A stretch of DNA of 64,000 bases from an uncultured Spirochaetaceae bacterium (GTDB taxonomy: Bacteria; Spirochaetota; Spirochaetia; Sphaerochaetales; Sphaerochaetaceae): the NCBI GenBank assembly GCA_944389145.1, contig CALXLH010000032.1, positions 20,945-84,944 of the forward strand. Reading direction: 5' to 3'. The notes under the pieces were generated by a model that was not told the origin of the DNA, did no database searches, and worked only from the letters and a program-made list of their open reading frames with translations. How positions within the stretch are numbered: the first letter of the stretch is position 1; each line of letters starts with the position of its first letter. The position numbers and the translations under genes are program-made. Shown one piece after another: positions 8,072-16,136 of the stretch.

Positions 8072-9544
8072 TTATCCCTGCCTCTCCTGCTTGATTGTCT
8101 TTACGAACGTCGAGATCAGAAGCAGCGCAGAAACCAGCAGGAAAACGATGCTGATCGGACGGGTGAAGAATATTCCGAAGGATCCATTCGATATGACCAG
8201 GGACTGCCTCAGATTCCTTTCGGCGAGATTGCCAAGTACAATAGAGATAACGAGAGGAGTCAATGGATAATCAAGGCGATTGAGTACATAGCAGAGAATA
8301 CCGAAAACGAGCATCACATATACATCGAATATCGAATTATTCGTTGCGAATGCACCTACTACACAGAGTATCATAAGCGTCCCTAGCAGGAGCTTCTGAG
8401 GAATCTTCGTAACATGCACAAAGAACCTTATGAACGCAGTTCCCTCAATATACATTATGATGTTTATCACGAACATGCTGCCCATGATTATGTAAACCCA
8501 CGGAGAGCTTCCATCAAAGAGATTCGGGCCTGGTATTATCCCCTGCATCATCAATGCACCGATAAGGATCGCAGTAACAGCATCGCCAGGAATACCTAGC
8601 GTAAGGAGAGGAATCATAGTTGCACCGGTAACTGCATTATTAGCGGTTTCAGAGGCAACTACGCCATCCATGTTTCCTGTACCAAATGTATCTGGTTCCT
8701 TCGAAGACCTCTTCGCCTCATTGTATGCAAGGAAGGAGGAAATCGCAGCTCCTGTGCCGGGAATTGCTCCGATTATCGTGCCGATGATGCTTGACTTAAG
8801 CATCGTCTTCCAATGCCTCATCAGATCCCTTGCCTTGATCGTCCTCTTCTTAAACGGAATAGTATCGCCCGTATCATCATCGATATGAGCCATCTTCTCG
8901 AAAAGCTCAGAAAGAGCAAATGCTCCCAAAAGAGCAGGCACAAGCTGGATTCCAGTCATAAGATTCACGTTACCGAACGTAAACCGCTGTACGCCTTCAA
9001 TCGGGTCTATGCCGATAAGCGTGACGAACAAGCCAACGGAAGCCATCATCAATCCCTTAAAGGCATTCTTGCTTGTAGCGACAGCAATGACCACAAGGCC
9101 AAAGAAAGAAAGCGCGAAATACTCAGGAGGTCCGAATTTCAATGCAGCGCTTGCGATAAGAGGGGCGAAGAACAGTAGCATGAAGCAACTGAACAATCCT
9201 CCAACCGTCGATGCGAACAGGGCAGAATAAAGCGCATCGCCACCTTTCCCTTGCTTTGCCAGAGGATAACCATCAAAGGCAGTGGCCGCAGATGCCGGAG
9301 TTCCCGGCGTATTAATAAGGATAGCCGTTATTGATCCCCCATATATGCCACCGCAGTAAACTGCAAGCAAAAGCACCATTCCTGTTATTGAAGGAAGACC
9401 AAATGTGAGAGGCAGAATGATTGCGACACCCATCACCGCGGTCAACCCAGGCAGAGCTCCTATTATCGTACCTATAGCCATGCCCATAACCATCATTATG
9501 AGATTTATCGGATCAATTAAAGTCGTGATTATTTCAAGAAACAT
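8072..9544 (-). CDS. tctA: Tripartite tricarboxylate transporter, large membrane subunit TctA
   Basis: Large permease of a TTT transporter, 490 residues with about twelve hydrophobic segments. The N-terminus carries the family signature GTIIGALPGLTAVMGVAIILPLTF, and the internal repeat GTIIGAIPGTGAAISSFLAYNEAKR matches the second TctA signature. GGGAG lies 5 nt before the ATG. With TctB and TctC it takes up a carboxylated substrate using the ion gradient. Substrates in this family vary widely, so citrate should not be assumed. It is 12 nt after tctB. Confidence 0.92.
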   Translation of the reverse strand: MFLEIITTLIDPINLIMMVMGMAIGTIIGALPGLTAVMGVAIILPLTFGLPSITGMVLLLAVYCGGIYGGSITAILINTPGTPASAATAFDGYPLAKQGKGGDALYSALFASTVGGLFSCFMLLFFAPLIASAALKFGPPEYFALSFFGLVVIAVATSKNAFKGLMMASVGLFVTLIGIDPIEGVQRFTFGNVNLMTGIQLVPALLGAFALSELFEKMAHIDDDTGDTIPFKKRTIKARDLMRHWKTMLKSSIIGTIIGAIPGTGAAISSFLAYNEAKRSSKEPDTFGTGNMDGVVASETANNAVTGATMIPLLTLGIPGDAVTAILIGALMMQGIIPGPNLFDGSSPWVYIIMGSMFVINIIMYIEGTAFIRFFVHVTKIPQKLLLGTLMILCVVGAFATNNSIFDVYVMLVFGILCYVLNRLDYPLTPLVISIVLGNLAERNLRQSLVISNGSFGIFFTRPISIVFLLVSALLLISTFVKTIKQERQG

Positions 9545-9556
9545 AAAGACTCCCTA

Positions 9557-10039
9557 TCATATCTGAACGAAAAGCAGATATTTGAATACGAAATAGACAG
9601 CTACGGCGAATGCGGCATCGATGACGTAGTACCACCACACCTTTTCCCTCAGAACCAGCAGGAGAAGCACGCAGCATATTACGCTTGTCGGAATGAATCC
9701 TATGTATGGATAAAGCAATCCATAAAGCAGGAAATCTGCCATGTATGCGATAACCCTGATATTCTCCCCTTTCTTGAAGATCACCATATTAGGAAGTTCC
9801 TTGTTATTTTTCTTTGCATCACGTAGGTTCATAGCATTCAATACAATATTGATCACGGATGAAACCCACATGATTCCGACTATGACCTTTGGCATGAAAT
9901 GGCTGCTTAGCAATTCAGTATTCGTCATGCCTGAGTGCAGATTCGAATATGGTATGCAATACGGCGTAACGATAAGTATTGCGGCACCAAATAAAATCAA
10001 TATTACTGAAACAAGGATGTTAACCTGATACTTATTCAT
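9557..10039 (-). CDS. tctB: Tripartite tricarboxylate transporter, small membrane subunit TctB
   Basis: Small permease, 160 residues with four hydrophobic helices (VNILVSVILILFGAAIL, an internal hairpin, and a C-terminal pair ending YFVFKYLLFVQI), the usual TctB layout. The frame is open to 10075, but the start at 10039 (MNKYQVNIL) has GGAG 6 nt upstream and gives the normal N-terminus. TctB sequences are poorly conserved; the call rests on topology and on its position between TctC and TctA. Confidence 0.85.
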   Translation of the reverse strand: MNKYQVNILVSVILILFGAAILIVTPYCIPYSNLHSGMTNTELLSSHFMPKVIVGIMWVSSVINIVLNAMNLRDAKKNNKELPNMVIFKKGENIRVIAYMADFLLYGLLYPYIGFIPTSVICCVLLLLVLREKVWWYYVIDAAFAVAVYFVFKYLLFVQI

Positions 10040-10060
10040 AATCCACTCCGTTATCTGAAG

Positions 10061-10113
10061 AAAAACGTGATCCATAAGTGAATCGATAACACAGCCTTAC
10101 AGACCACGCTTTA
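10061..10113 (-). other. Hairpin between tctC and tctB
   Basis: Reading leftwards, AAAG-CGTGGTC (about 10111-10102) can pair with GATCACG (10072-10066), followed by TTTTT (10065-10061). The loop is long (29 nt) and one pair is G-U. It looks like a leaky terminator or mRNA 3'-end stabiliser that would leave more tctC than tctBA message. Confidence 0.4.
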
Positions 10114-10127
10114 CTACTCGAAAAACC

Positions 10128-11117
10128 TTAGTTCCCTGCGTTCATTTGCGCGATGATGGAGCCAAACGCCTCGTTGCACTCTGCAATCTTCGCATTGATC
10201 TCCTCTTCGGTAAGGGTATAGGTGTCCAGACCATTAAGATCCTTTATGAATTTTGAATACTCGGGTCCGACTACTGCTTCGTTTATCTTCTCCTTCAGAT
10301 AATCAACGATCTCATCTGGCGTATCCTTAGGTACCTGAACCCATTTCCATGCAACGGCGTATCCTGTATTTTCATATCCAAGTTCCTTAAGGCAAGGAAC
10401 GTCAGGGAGAGCGCCACACCTTTCATCACCTGTCACCGCGATGGCTCTGAGAGTTCCATTGGCAACCCTGCCGGTTACTTCAAGCAGATCTGCGATCGTT
10501 ATATCTATATGATTTCCAAGCAATGCGGTAATGGCCTCTGCTGCGCCCTGGAACGGAACTATCGTCTTGTTTGCGTCCGCACCTATACGATTCATGATAT
10601 CCGTCCAAGCGATATTCCCTACAGAACCTGGATTTGCCGTACCAATATTGACATTCTGATCTGTTGCCATCAACGCGAGGAAGTCATCCCAATCCTGAAT
10701 AGGTGATTCAGGAGTCACGCATATCACCAGCTGCTCATCAGGCGAAAGTACGGCGATGTTGCGGAATGAATCCATCGTATACGGTACCTCCTGGGTATGA
10801 GGAACGATATACGTCGCAGCAGGCATACCGATATTGAGCGTATACCCATCCGGCTTGGAACTAGCAAGCTCTGCAGCAGCAACAGTCCCACTGGCTCCTG
10901 TCCTATTTACGATATTGATTGCAACTCCTAAATCAAGAACCTCTGCAAGCGAACGCGCCATGATATCAGTACCGCCACCAGCAGCAGATCCAACAAGGAT
11001 AGTTATAGGACGCCTAGGATAACCAGCGGCACCACCTCCTTCAGAAGCTCCTCCCGCCATAAGAACAGAAATCCCAATAATCAATACTGATAATATTGAT
11101 AATACTCTTCGGATCAT
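10128..11117 (-). CDS. tctC: Tripartite tricarboxylate transporter, substrate-binding protein TctC
   Basis: Secreted binding protein, 329 residues. A signal peptide (MIRRVLSILSVLIIGISVLMA) is followed by GGASEGGG, with no lipobox Cys. The mature protein starts YPRRPITILVGSAAGGGTDIMARSLA, the TctC/Bug hallmark with the AGGGTD loop that contacts a carboxylate. PFQGAAEAITALLGNHID and GYAVAWKWVQVPKDTPDEIVD are also typical. The start at 11117 is set by AAGGAGG 6 nt upstream; the frame continues ten codons further. It is the first gene of a six-gene run. Confidence 0.92.
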   Translation of the reverse strand: MIRRVLSILSVLIIGISVLMAGGASEGGGAAGYPRRPITILVGSAAGGGTDIMARSLAEVLDLGVAINIVNRTGASGTVAAAELASSKPDGYTLNIGMPAATYIVPHTQEVPYTMDSFRNIAVLSPDEQLVICVTPESPIQDWDDFLALMATDQNVNIGTANPGSVGNIAWTDIMNRIGADANKTIVPFQGAAEAITALLGNHIDITIADLLEVTGRVANGTLRAIAVTGDERCGALPDVPCLKELGYENTGYAVAWKWVQVPKDTPDEIVDYLKEKINEAVVGPEYSKFIKDLNGLDTYTLTEEEINAKIAECNEAFGSIIAQMNAGN

Positions 11118-11145
11118 GTATTTCCTCCTTTTTCCTACATGATAC

Positions 11146-11192
11146 ATGATGCATCATACATCATATGATATAATTGATATCGAAGCTGTCAA
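11146..11192. promoter_or_regulatory. Overlapping divergent promoters and palindromic operator (tctC / lactonase)
   Basis: Leftward: TTGACA (11192-11187), 16-nt spacer, TATCAT (11170-11165), for tctC. Rightward: a perfect TATAAT (11169-11174) for the lactonase gene, with a poor -35. The two -10 boxes overlap by two bases, so both polymerases cannot bind together. The perfect 12-bp palindrome ATGATGCATCAT (11146-11157), set in repeats of CATGATR/CATCATA, lies just downstream of the tctC -10. It is the best candidate site for the GntR regulator encoded at the end of the operon. Confidence 0.6.
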
Positions 11193-11214
11193 CAAAAAAG
11201 GAGATAATTCGCAC

Positions 11215-12234
11215 ATGAGCAAAAGTTATTACGCAATCGGAACATACAATACTGGAATAACACCCTCGAATCATTTATCCCGAAACGGAATATGCATGAT
11301 AGAGTTAGATGAACTAACAGGAAGTCTAAGGCTAATCAAAAAAAGCAGATTCCTATGCAATCCGTCTTACCTATGCAAGCGAAATAATGAGAAAAAGCTA
11401 TACGCAGTATCGGAGATGATGGATAGCGATGGCTTGATCACATGCTTCATAATCACTGATGACATGGATCTAGTGAAAGTAAAAGAATTCGAAGGACCAG
11501 GGAGAGCGGCTTGTCATGTGGCCGTCCATGATAACCTGCCACTACTCTATTCTGCATCATATCATGATGGGAAATTCGAAATTATCAATATGGATGAAGG
11601 CTGCAGGACTATAATACAATGCACCGGCAGTGGTCCGAATACCACCAGGCAAGAACATTCTCATGCACATCAGGTCATGCCAATTGGAGATTCCGTAATC
11701 CTAGTATCAGACCTAGGGAGTGATACGATATGGAAATATGATGAGCTTACTCACTCCCTAAGCTTATTTTGGAAGGCTCCATCGGGTTCGGGCCCCCGTC
11801 ATATGGTAATGGATCCATCTGATGGAACAATATATCTTGCCTGTGAATTAACACCTTATATTTTCGCAATATCAAACGAGGGAAAAACATTACAGAAAAT
11901 CGAATACCCTTTTGATGCAGATGCAGCAGCCATTAGAATGCATCCTTCAGGTAAGACGCTTGCAGTATCCTACAGGAAGAATAACCATATCCTTATTCTC
12001 GATATAATGAGAGAAGAAGATGGCTCTAGGCTGAGAACCGCAGCAGAGATATCAAGTAAAGGAGAAGTTCCTAGGGACTTTGCATTCTCCTCATCCGGAG
12101 ACTGGATTCTGATGCTGAATCAGGACTCTGATTCAATAATATCGCAAAGAATAAATCATGACTCAGGCCTTCCTGAGGGGCATGAACAGGGATTCCTGCA
12201 TATTACGACGCCGGTATCAATCATTGAATTATAA
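11215..12234 (+). CDS. Beta-propeller lactonase family protein (6-phosphogluconolactonase-like)
   Basis: 339 residues of seven-bladed propeller type, cytoplasmic with no signal peptide. YAIGTYNTG at the N-terminus, the segment EHSHAHQVMPIGDSVIL followed by SDLGSDTIWKYD, and GSGPRHMVMDPSDGTIYLACEL match the PF10282 lactonase family (Pgl/YbhE type). I start at MSKSYYAIG (11215): AAAAGGAG lies upstream, though 11-12 nt away, and the longer frame from 11146 would run through the operator. Possible roles are opening a sugar-acid lactone from the pathway fed by the Tct transporter, or a related ring hydrolysis; the exact substrate cannot be read. Confidence 0.8.
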   Translation: MSKSYYAIGTYNTGITPSNHLSRNGICMIELDELTGSLRLIKKSRFLCNPSYLCKRNNEKKLYAVSEMMDSDGLITCFIITDDMDLVKVKEFEGPGRAACHVAVHDNLPLLYSASYHDGKFEIINMDEGCRTIIQCTGSGPNTTRQEHSHAHQVMPIGDSVILVSDLGSDTIWKYDELTHSLSLFWKAPSGSGPRHMVMDPSDGTIYLACELTPYIFAISNEGKTLQKIEYPFDADAAAIRMHPSGKTLAVSYRKNNHILILDIMREEDGSRLRTAAEISSKGEVPRDFAFSSSGDWILMLNQDSDSIISQRINHDSGLPEGHEQGFLHITTPVSIIEL

Positions 12235-12290
12235 ATCATATTAATACATCTGAATCCAGAATAAATATTGTAATATGATTTAAAAATCAT
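12233..12290 (+). terminator. AT-rich inverted repeats after the lactonase gene
   Basis: An 11-bp perfect inverted repeat (12233-12243 with 12271-12281; AAATCATATTA/TAATATGATTT) begins at the stop codon, and a second one, ATGATTT/AAATCAT, overlaps it at 12275-12290. Both are A/T only, so terminator strength is uncertain. Confidence 0.35.
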
Positions 12291-12295
12291 AAAGA

Positions 12296-12324
12296 TTGCA
12301 CGATATCATAACGATATATATAAT
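12296..12324 (+). promoter_or_regulatory. Promoter of the P-loop gene, implying a leaderless mRNA
   Basis: TTGCAC (12296-12301), a spacer of exactly 17 nt, then a perfect TATAAT (12319-12324). The ATG begins 6 nt after the -10, at the expected transcription start, and there is no Shine-Dalgarno. Confidence 0.65.
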
Positions 12325-12330
12325 AGTCGC

Positions 12331-13185
12331 ATGAATCGCTTGTTCCAGTTCGCATTCTCAAAGCTCAAGGGAGTGACTGTATTCGCCCTTGTCGGACGTT
12401 CCGGTACCGGCAAGAGCTATCATTCGAAGCTGGTGGCGGCGAAGTATCATATTGATCTCGTGATCGATGACGGCCTGCTGATAAAGGGCAACAGGATACT
12501 CGCAGGCCATTCAGCAAAGCAGGACTCGGATTTCCTCGCAGCGGTACGCACCGCGGTATTCGATGACGAAGAGCATCGCAACGAGGTCATGAGCGCCCTT
12601 CTGAAGGAACACTATCGCAAGATACTCATCATCGGAACATCCGAGAAGATGGTGAACAAGATAGCAAAGAGGCTTGAGCTCCCACAGCCGGAGAGGATCA
12701 TCCATATAGAGGATATCGCATCTCAGGATGAGATAGAGACTGCGATGAGGATAAGGTACACGGAAGGAAAGCATGTAATCCCGGTACCATCTATAGAGGT
12801 AACGCGCTCAGCCCCCCAGATCGTATATGACTCGATGAAGGTCTTCATGGGGAGGAAGGGGCCGATGAAGAAGCAGACCTACGAAAAGACCATCGTGAGG
12901 CCTGAGTTCTCCCGCCCAGACAAGGAAGAGCTGTCAGAGGCCGTGCTGACGCAGATGGTCAAGCACGCCATAGGCGAATATGACCCGGTGATGAAGGTGA
13001 AGAAGGTACGGGGAACGAAGAATCAGGACTCTTCCTATTCCGTGGCAGTGATGCTCCAGCTTCCTGTACGCCACTACATGAGCACAACGATATCCGACCT
13101 GCAGGAATACATCACGGAATGCATCGAGAAATACGGAGGGGTCATGATCCATTCAGTCTCCGTGGAGATCGAGGAATGGGGCTAG
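12331..13185 (+). CDS. P-loop NTPase domain protein of unknown function
   Basis: 284 residues, cytoplasmic. A Walker A motif, GRSGTGKS, is at residues 22-29, and a basic patch follows later (KIAKRLELPQPERIIHIED). The C-terminal 60 residues (YSVAVMLQLPVRHYMS, then ISDLQEYITECIEKYGG and IHSVSVEIEEW) look like the strand-helix-strand end of an Asp23/Gls24-type domain, but this is a pattern judgement only. I cannot name a function. The gene appears leaderless. It converges on pcnB with a 4-nt overlap. Confidence 0.8.
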   Translation: MNRLFQFAFSKLKGVTVFALVGRSGTGKSYHSKLVAAKYHIDLVIDDGLLIKGNRILAGHSAKQDSDFLAAVRTAVFDDEEHRNEVMSALLKEHYRKILIIGTSEKMVNKIAKRLELPQPERIIHIEDIASQDEIETAMRIRYTEGKHVIPVPSIEVTRSAPQIVYDSMKVFMGRKGPMKKQTYEKTIVRPEFSRPDKEELSEAVLTQMVKHAIGEYDPVMKVKKVRGTKNQDSSYSVAVMLQLPVRHYMSTTISDLQEYITECIEKYGGVMIHSVSVEIEEWG

Positions 13186-14408
13186 AGGTCATGCTCTTCG
13201 GCTAGCGTCCGGGGTTGCTGGACCTTCTCGCCCCCGCTCTTCTTCCTGCGTCTTCTTGATTTCTTCGGTCCAGGAGAAAGCTCCTCATTCGCGGCGCTCT
13301 TGCGTCCAAGGTTATTCGGCTTCTTACGAAGCACGCGTGCTTCCGCCGCCTTCCTGCCGCGGCTGCGCCTGTATCCTGAATCCTCAAGTATCCTGTCAAC
13401 GGCCTTCTCAATCTCATAGTTCGGAGGAGTCATGGGAGATATCAGGATCTTGGCCTGCCTGTAGCCTTCCCGGAAAAGCTCATCAGCACTCATTCCTTCG
13501 GGATCATCAAACACGACCAGTGGCTTTATAAGCAGATATACGATCTCATCCTTTGAGACAGGGCTTCCGCTCTCAAGTCCCTCACGCACGCGCCTGTCAA
13601 GCTCGGCAAGGGCGGCATCCATCTCCGGATAATCCAGATACACGGACATGAAAGGAAGGATGTAAGACAGCAATCCATACTTCTGCAGGTTGTGGAATAT
13701 GGCATCGGCAGATCCGGAGGAAAGGATCTTCGAGACCTCCTCCGTAAGGCGGGACGTAGAGCACCCCTCTATCCTGGAGGCATTGCGCTTTATCGCATGA
13801 CGCACGTCACGCCTGAGGGAAAAGCCCGTAGTGGCCTGATACTTCAGGGCCCTTATCATCCTCACGGGGTCCTCGGAGAAGGAATAGCTCAGAGGAATTA
13901 GGGAACGTATCTGGCGGCGCCGGAAATCCTCCATCGCGCCGTTGAAGTCCAGAAGCTGTCCGTTCGACGGATCGTAATAGAGGCTGTTGATGGAAAAATC
14001 ACGGCGCTTGGCATCCTGCTCGATGCTGCCATACATGTTATTGCGTCCATCCTCGAAATTCTCCTCATCGGAGCGGAAGGTCGTGACCTCGATGATCTTG
14101 CTGCCGAAGAAGAGATGGACGATGCGGAAACGGCGACCGATGATGCGGGAGTTCCAGAACATCCTCTGCACCTGCCGCGGAGAAAGGGATGTCGCTATAT
14201 CGAAATCCTTAGGACGGCGGCCAAGCATCATGTCGCGGATCGCTCCTCCCACTATGTAGGCCTCGCCTCCCGCCGCCTGTATCTTCCTTATAGCCCAGAG
14301 CGCATCCTTATCGATCTGGCTGTTTCGTATCTCATGCTCTTTCTGAGTATATATCCTAGCGATAGGAACGCTCCTACCCCTTCCATCGTCCTTATATCTT
14401 ATGAACAC
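13182..14408 (-). CDS. pcnB: Poly(A) polymerase / tRNA nucleotidyltransferase family protein (PcnB type)
   Basis: Nucleotidyltransferase that adds 3' adenosines to RNA, 408 residues. The class II signature GGAIRDMMLGRRPKDFDIAT is near residue 50 with the catalytic DxD pair, then RRDFSINSLYY and SFSEDPVRMIRALKYQA, all typical. A strongly basic tail (GPKKSRRRRKKSGGEK) is characteristic of PcnB-type poly(A) polymerases and argues against a plain CCA enzyme. The start codon at 14408 is GTG with no Shine-Dalgarno; TATATT (14422-14417) lies 8 nt before it, so the mRNA is nearly leaderless. A later ATG is possible, but the N-terminus would be short. Confidence 0.82.
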   Translation of the reverse strand: MFIRYKDDGRGRSVPIARIYTQKEHEIRNSQIDKDALWAIRKIQAAGGEAYIVGGAIRDMMLGRRPKDFDIATSLSPRQVQRMFWNSRIIGRRFRIVHLFFGSKIIEVTTFRSDEENFEDGRNNMYGSIEQDAKRRDFSINSLYYDPSNGQLLDFNGAMEDFRRRQIRSLIPLSYSFSEDPVRMIRALKYQATTGFSLRRDVRHAIKRNASRIEGCSTSRLTEEVSKILSSGSADAIFHNLQKYGLLSYILPFMSVYLDYPEMDAALAELDRRVREGLESGSPVSKDEIVYLLIKPLVVFDDPEGMSADELFREGYRQAKILISPMTPPNYEIEKAVDRILEDSGYRRSRGRKAAEARVLRKKPNNLGRKSAANEELSPGPKKSRRRRKKSGGEKVQQPRTLAEEHDL

Positions 14409-14539
14409 GCTTCAACAATATAGTTAATCGTCCTCATTAGCAAGAGAGAGCGGCATGGAAACCGCCCTCTGGCAAGCCTGTTACAGCGACGCCTTCATGA
14501 TGAACCAGTCGGAACCGCTGAATGGAGCAGCGAGCAAAG

Positions 14540-14902
14540 TCACTGCCTTGCCTCAACGTTCCTGGTGGCTATGAGATCTGCGCCAGAGGATAGGATATCG
14601 TGGATGATGACATCCCCTATATGGACAGGAGCCGCTACATGAAGAGCCTTTATCACATCCATTATGGGAAAGATGAGGCTCTTTGATACGGCCTTGTCCA
14701 GGCGCACGCTCGCTATCTCCATCACGCCACCATCCACCAGGACCGAGGATGCTATGGTACGCTTAGGATCCGTTATCTCCTCATTGGCGTATTCCACGCC
14801 TCTTGGACAAAGATTTCCCGTCACCGAGATGGTCCCGCCATCGGCCTCCACCTCAAGCCTGCAGCCATTAGGGCAGATCACGCATGTAAAGCACTTCCTC
14901 AT
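14540..14902 (-). CDS. DUF1667 family protein
   Basis: 120 residues, small and Cys-rich at the start: CFTCVICPNGCRLEV and, further on, GNLCPRGVEYA, a CxxCxxxxC...C pattern that suggests a metal or Fe-S site. This family is regularly encoded right after a GlpA-like and an FAD/NAD oxidoreductase, as here, and is taken to be a subunit of that enzyme. Its start overlaps the oxidoreductase stop by 4 nt. The 130 nt after its stop hold a GC-rich hairpin around 14446-14472 without a T tract and then the pcnB start region. Confidence 0.85.
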   Translation of the reverse strand: MRKCFTCVICPNGCRLEVEADGGTISVTGNLCPRGVEYANEEITDPKRTIASSVLVDGGVMEIASVRLDKAVSKSLIFPIMDVIKALHVAAPVHIGDVIIHDILSSGADLIATRNVEARQ

Positions 14903-16134
14903 ACTACCTCCACCTCGACATTCCCTTCTTTCCCGATACTTCCTGCAGCGATATCGACATTCACCATCTCCGCAGGATTCAGCCGGCGGTGGCGCTTCTC
15001 GACGATGACTCGATCCCCCTGCCTCACCCTCACGACAGAATCAGAGGAGAGAGATCTCACCCTGAATGACAGGGAGAAGGCCGATGATGAGCAGAGATGC
15101 TGCGGCACGACGTGGGCAACACCGTTCCCAGCAATGACCTGAAGGGTCCTGTCATGAGCAAGGCCGCCACCGATGAACGAAGCCACGCCTGCGGCAAGGC
15201 GCTCTGATTCGAGCGAGACGAAATCAACGAGATCATGAACGTGAAGCACGTTTCCTGAGCTGAATATTCCAGGAACAGATGTCATAAGGTTCTCATCCAC
15301 GGCCGCACCGGACGTCTTCTCATCGATCTCGATGCCAGCATCCTTGATCAGGTCATTCTCCGGTCGCAGCCCGACCGACAGGATCAGCGTATCGCATGGA
15401 TGATATTCCTCCGTGCCGGGAATCGGAACCATATTCCCATCAACCTCGCTGACGGTGACACCCTCAAGCCTCTCGCGGCCATGGATATCGGTGACCGTAT
15501 GCCTCAGATAGAGCGGGATGCCATAATCATCCAGGCATTGCGAGATGTTGCGGTCAAGTCCGTTCGGATGGTCCTGTATCTCGAACACAGCCTTCACGGA
15601 ACAGCCCTCCAGCGTCAGCCTACGGGCCATTATCAGGCCTATGTCCCCGCTGCCCAGGATGATCACGCTACGTCCCGGCATCCTATTATAGATATTCATA
15701 TATGCCTGTGCGGTCCCTGCAGTGAACACGCCTGCCGGACGCTCTCCAGGGATCATGACCGAGCCGCGTGAACGTTCCTTGCATCCCATGGCCAGTATGA
15801 CTGCCTTCGCCTTATAAATGTATAGGCCTGAAGGGGTGACCACCTTCACTATCCTCTCCGGAGACAATGACGTGACCGTGGAATCCGTATGGTACTCGAT
15901 ACCCCTTTCCCTCACCTCATCGATGAAGCGCTGGGCGTACTCGGGTCCAGAAAGGCTCTCGCCGAAGCGGCTGAGGCCGAATCCATCATGGATGCACTGC
16001 CTGAGTATACCGCCAAGCTCATGCTCCCTCTCCAGCAGCACGACATCATGGATACCACGCTTATCAAGCTCGACAGCCGCCGCAAGGCCTGCTGGCCCTC
16101 CTCCGATAATTACGACATCCCTGCTCTCTATCAT
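14899..16134 (-). CDS. FAD-dependent pyridine nucleotide-disulfide-type oxidoreductase (second subunit)
   Basis: 411 residues. N-terminal FAD site VVIIGGGPAGLAAAVEL, a second nucleotide-binding site SVIILGSGDIGLIMARRL near residue 160, and the C-terminal FAD motif SVPGIFSSGNVLHVHDLVDF. The fold is that of NADH oxidase/thioredoxin-reductase-like proteins, but no redox CxxC is present. It sits between the GlpA-like and DUF1667 genes, forming a known three-gene unit that probably passes electrons from the GlpA-like subunit to NAD. I start at 16134 because the upstream stop precedes it by 2 nt and AGGAAGG is well placed; the frame extends 12 codons further back. Confidence 0.88.
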   Translation of the reverse strand: MIESRDVVIIGGGPAGLAAAVELDKRGIHDVVLLEREHELGGILRQCIHDGFGLSRFGESLSGPEYAQRFIDEVRERGIEYHTDSTVTSLSPERIVKVVTPSGLYIYKAKAVILAMGCKERSRGSVMIPGERPAGVFTAGTAQAYMNIYNRMPGRSVIILGSGDIGLIMARRLTLEGCSVKAVFEIQDHPNGLDRNISQCLDDYGIPLYLRHTVTDIHGRERLEGVTVSEVDGNMVPIPGTEEYHPCDTLILSVGLRPENDLIKDAGIEIDEKTSGAAVDENLMTSVPGIFSSGNVLHVHDLVDFVSLESERLAAGVASFIGGGLAHDRTLQVIAGNGVAHVVPQHLCSSSAFSLSFRVRSLSSDSVVRVRQGDRVIVEKRHRRLNPAEMVNVDIAAGSIGKEGNVEVEVV

Positions 16135-16136
16135 CC

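Noticed and set aside
14446..14472. Terminator after the DUF1667 gene
   Set aside because: A GC-rich hairpin with one mismatch exists, but no T tract follows on the minus strand and it is about 70 nt from the stop, so termination is not supported.
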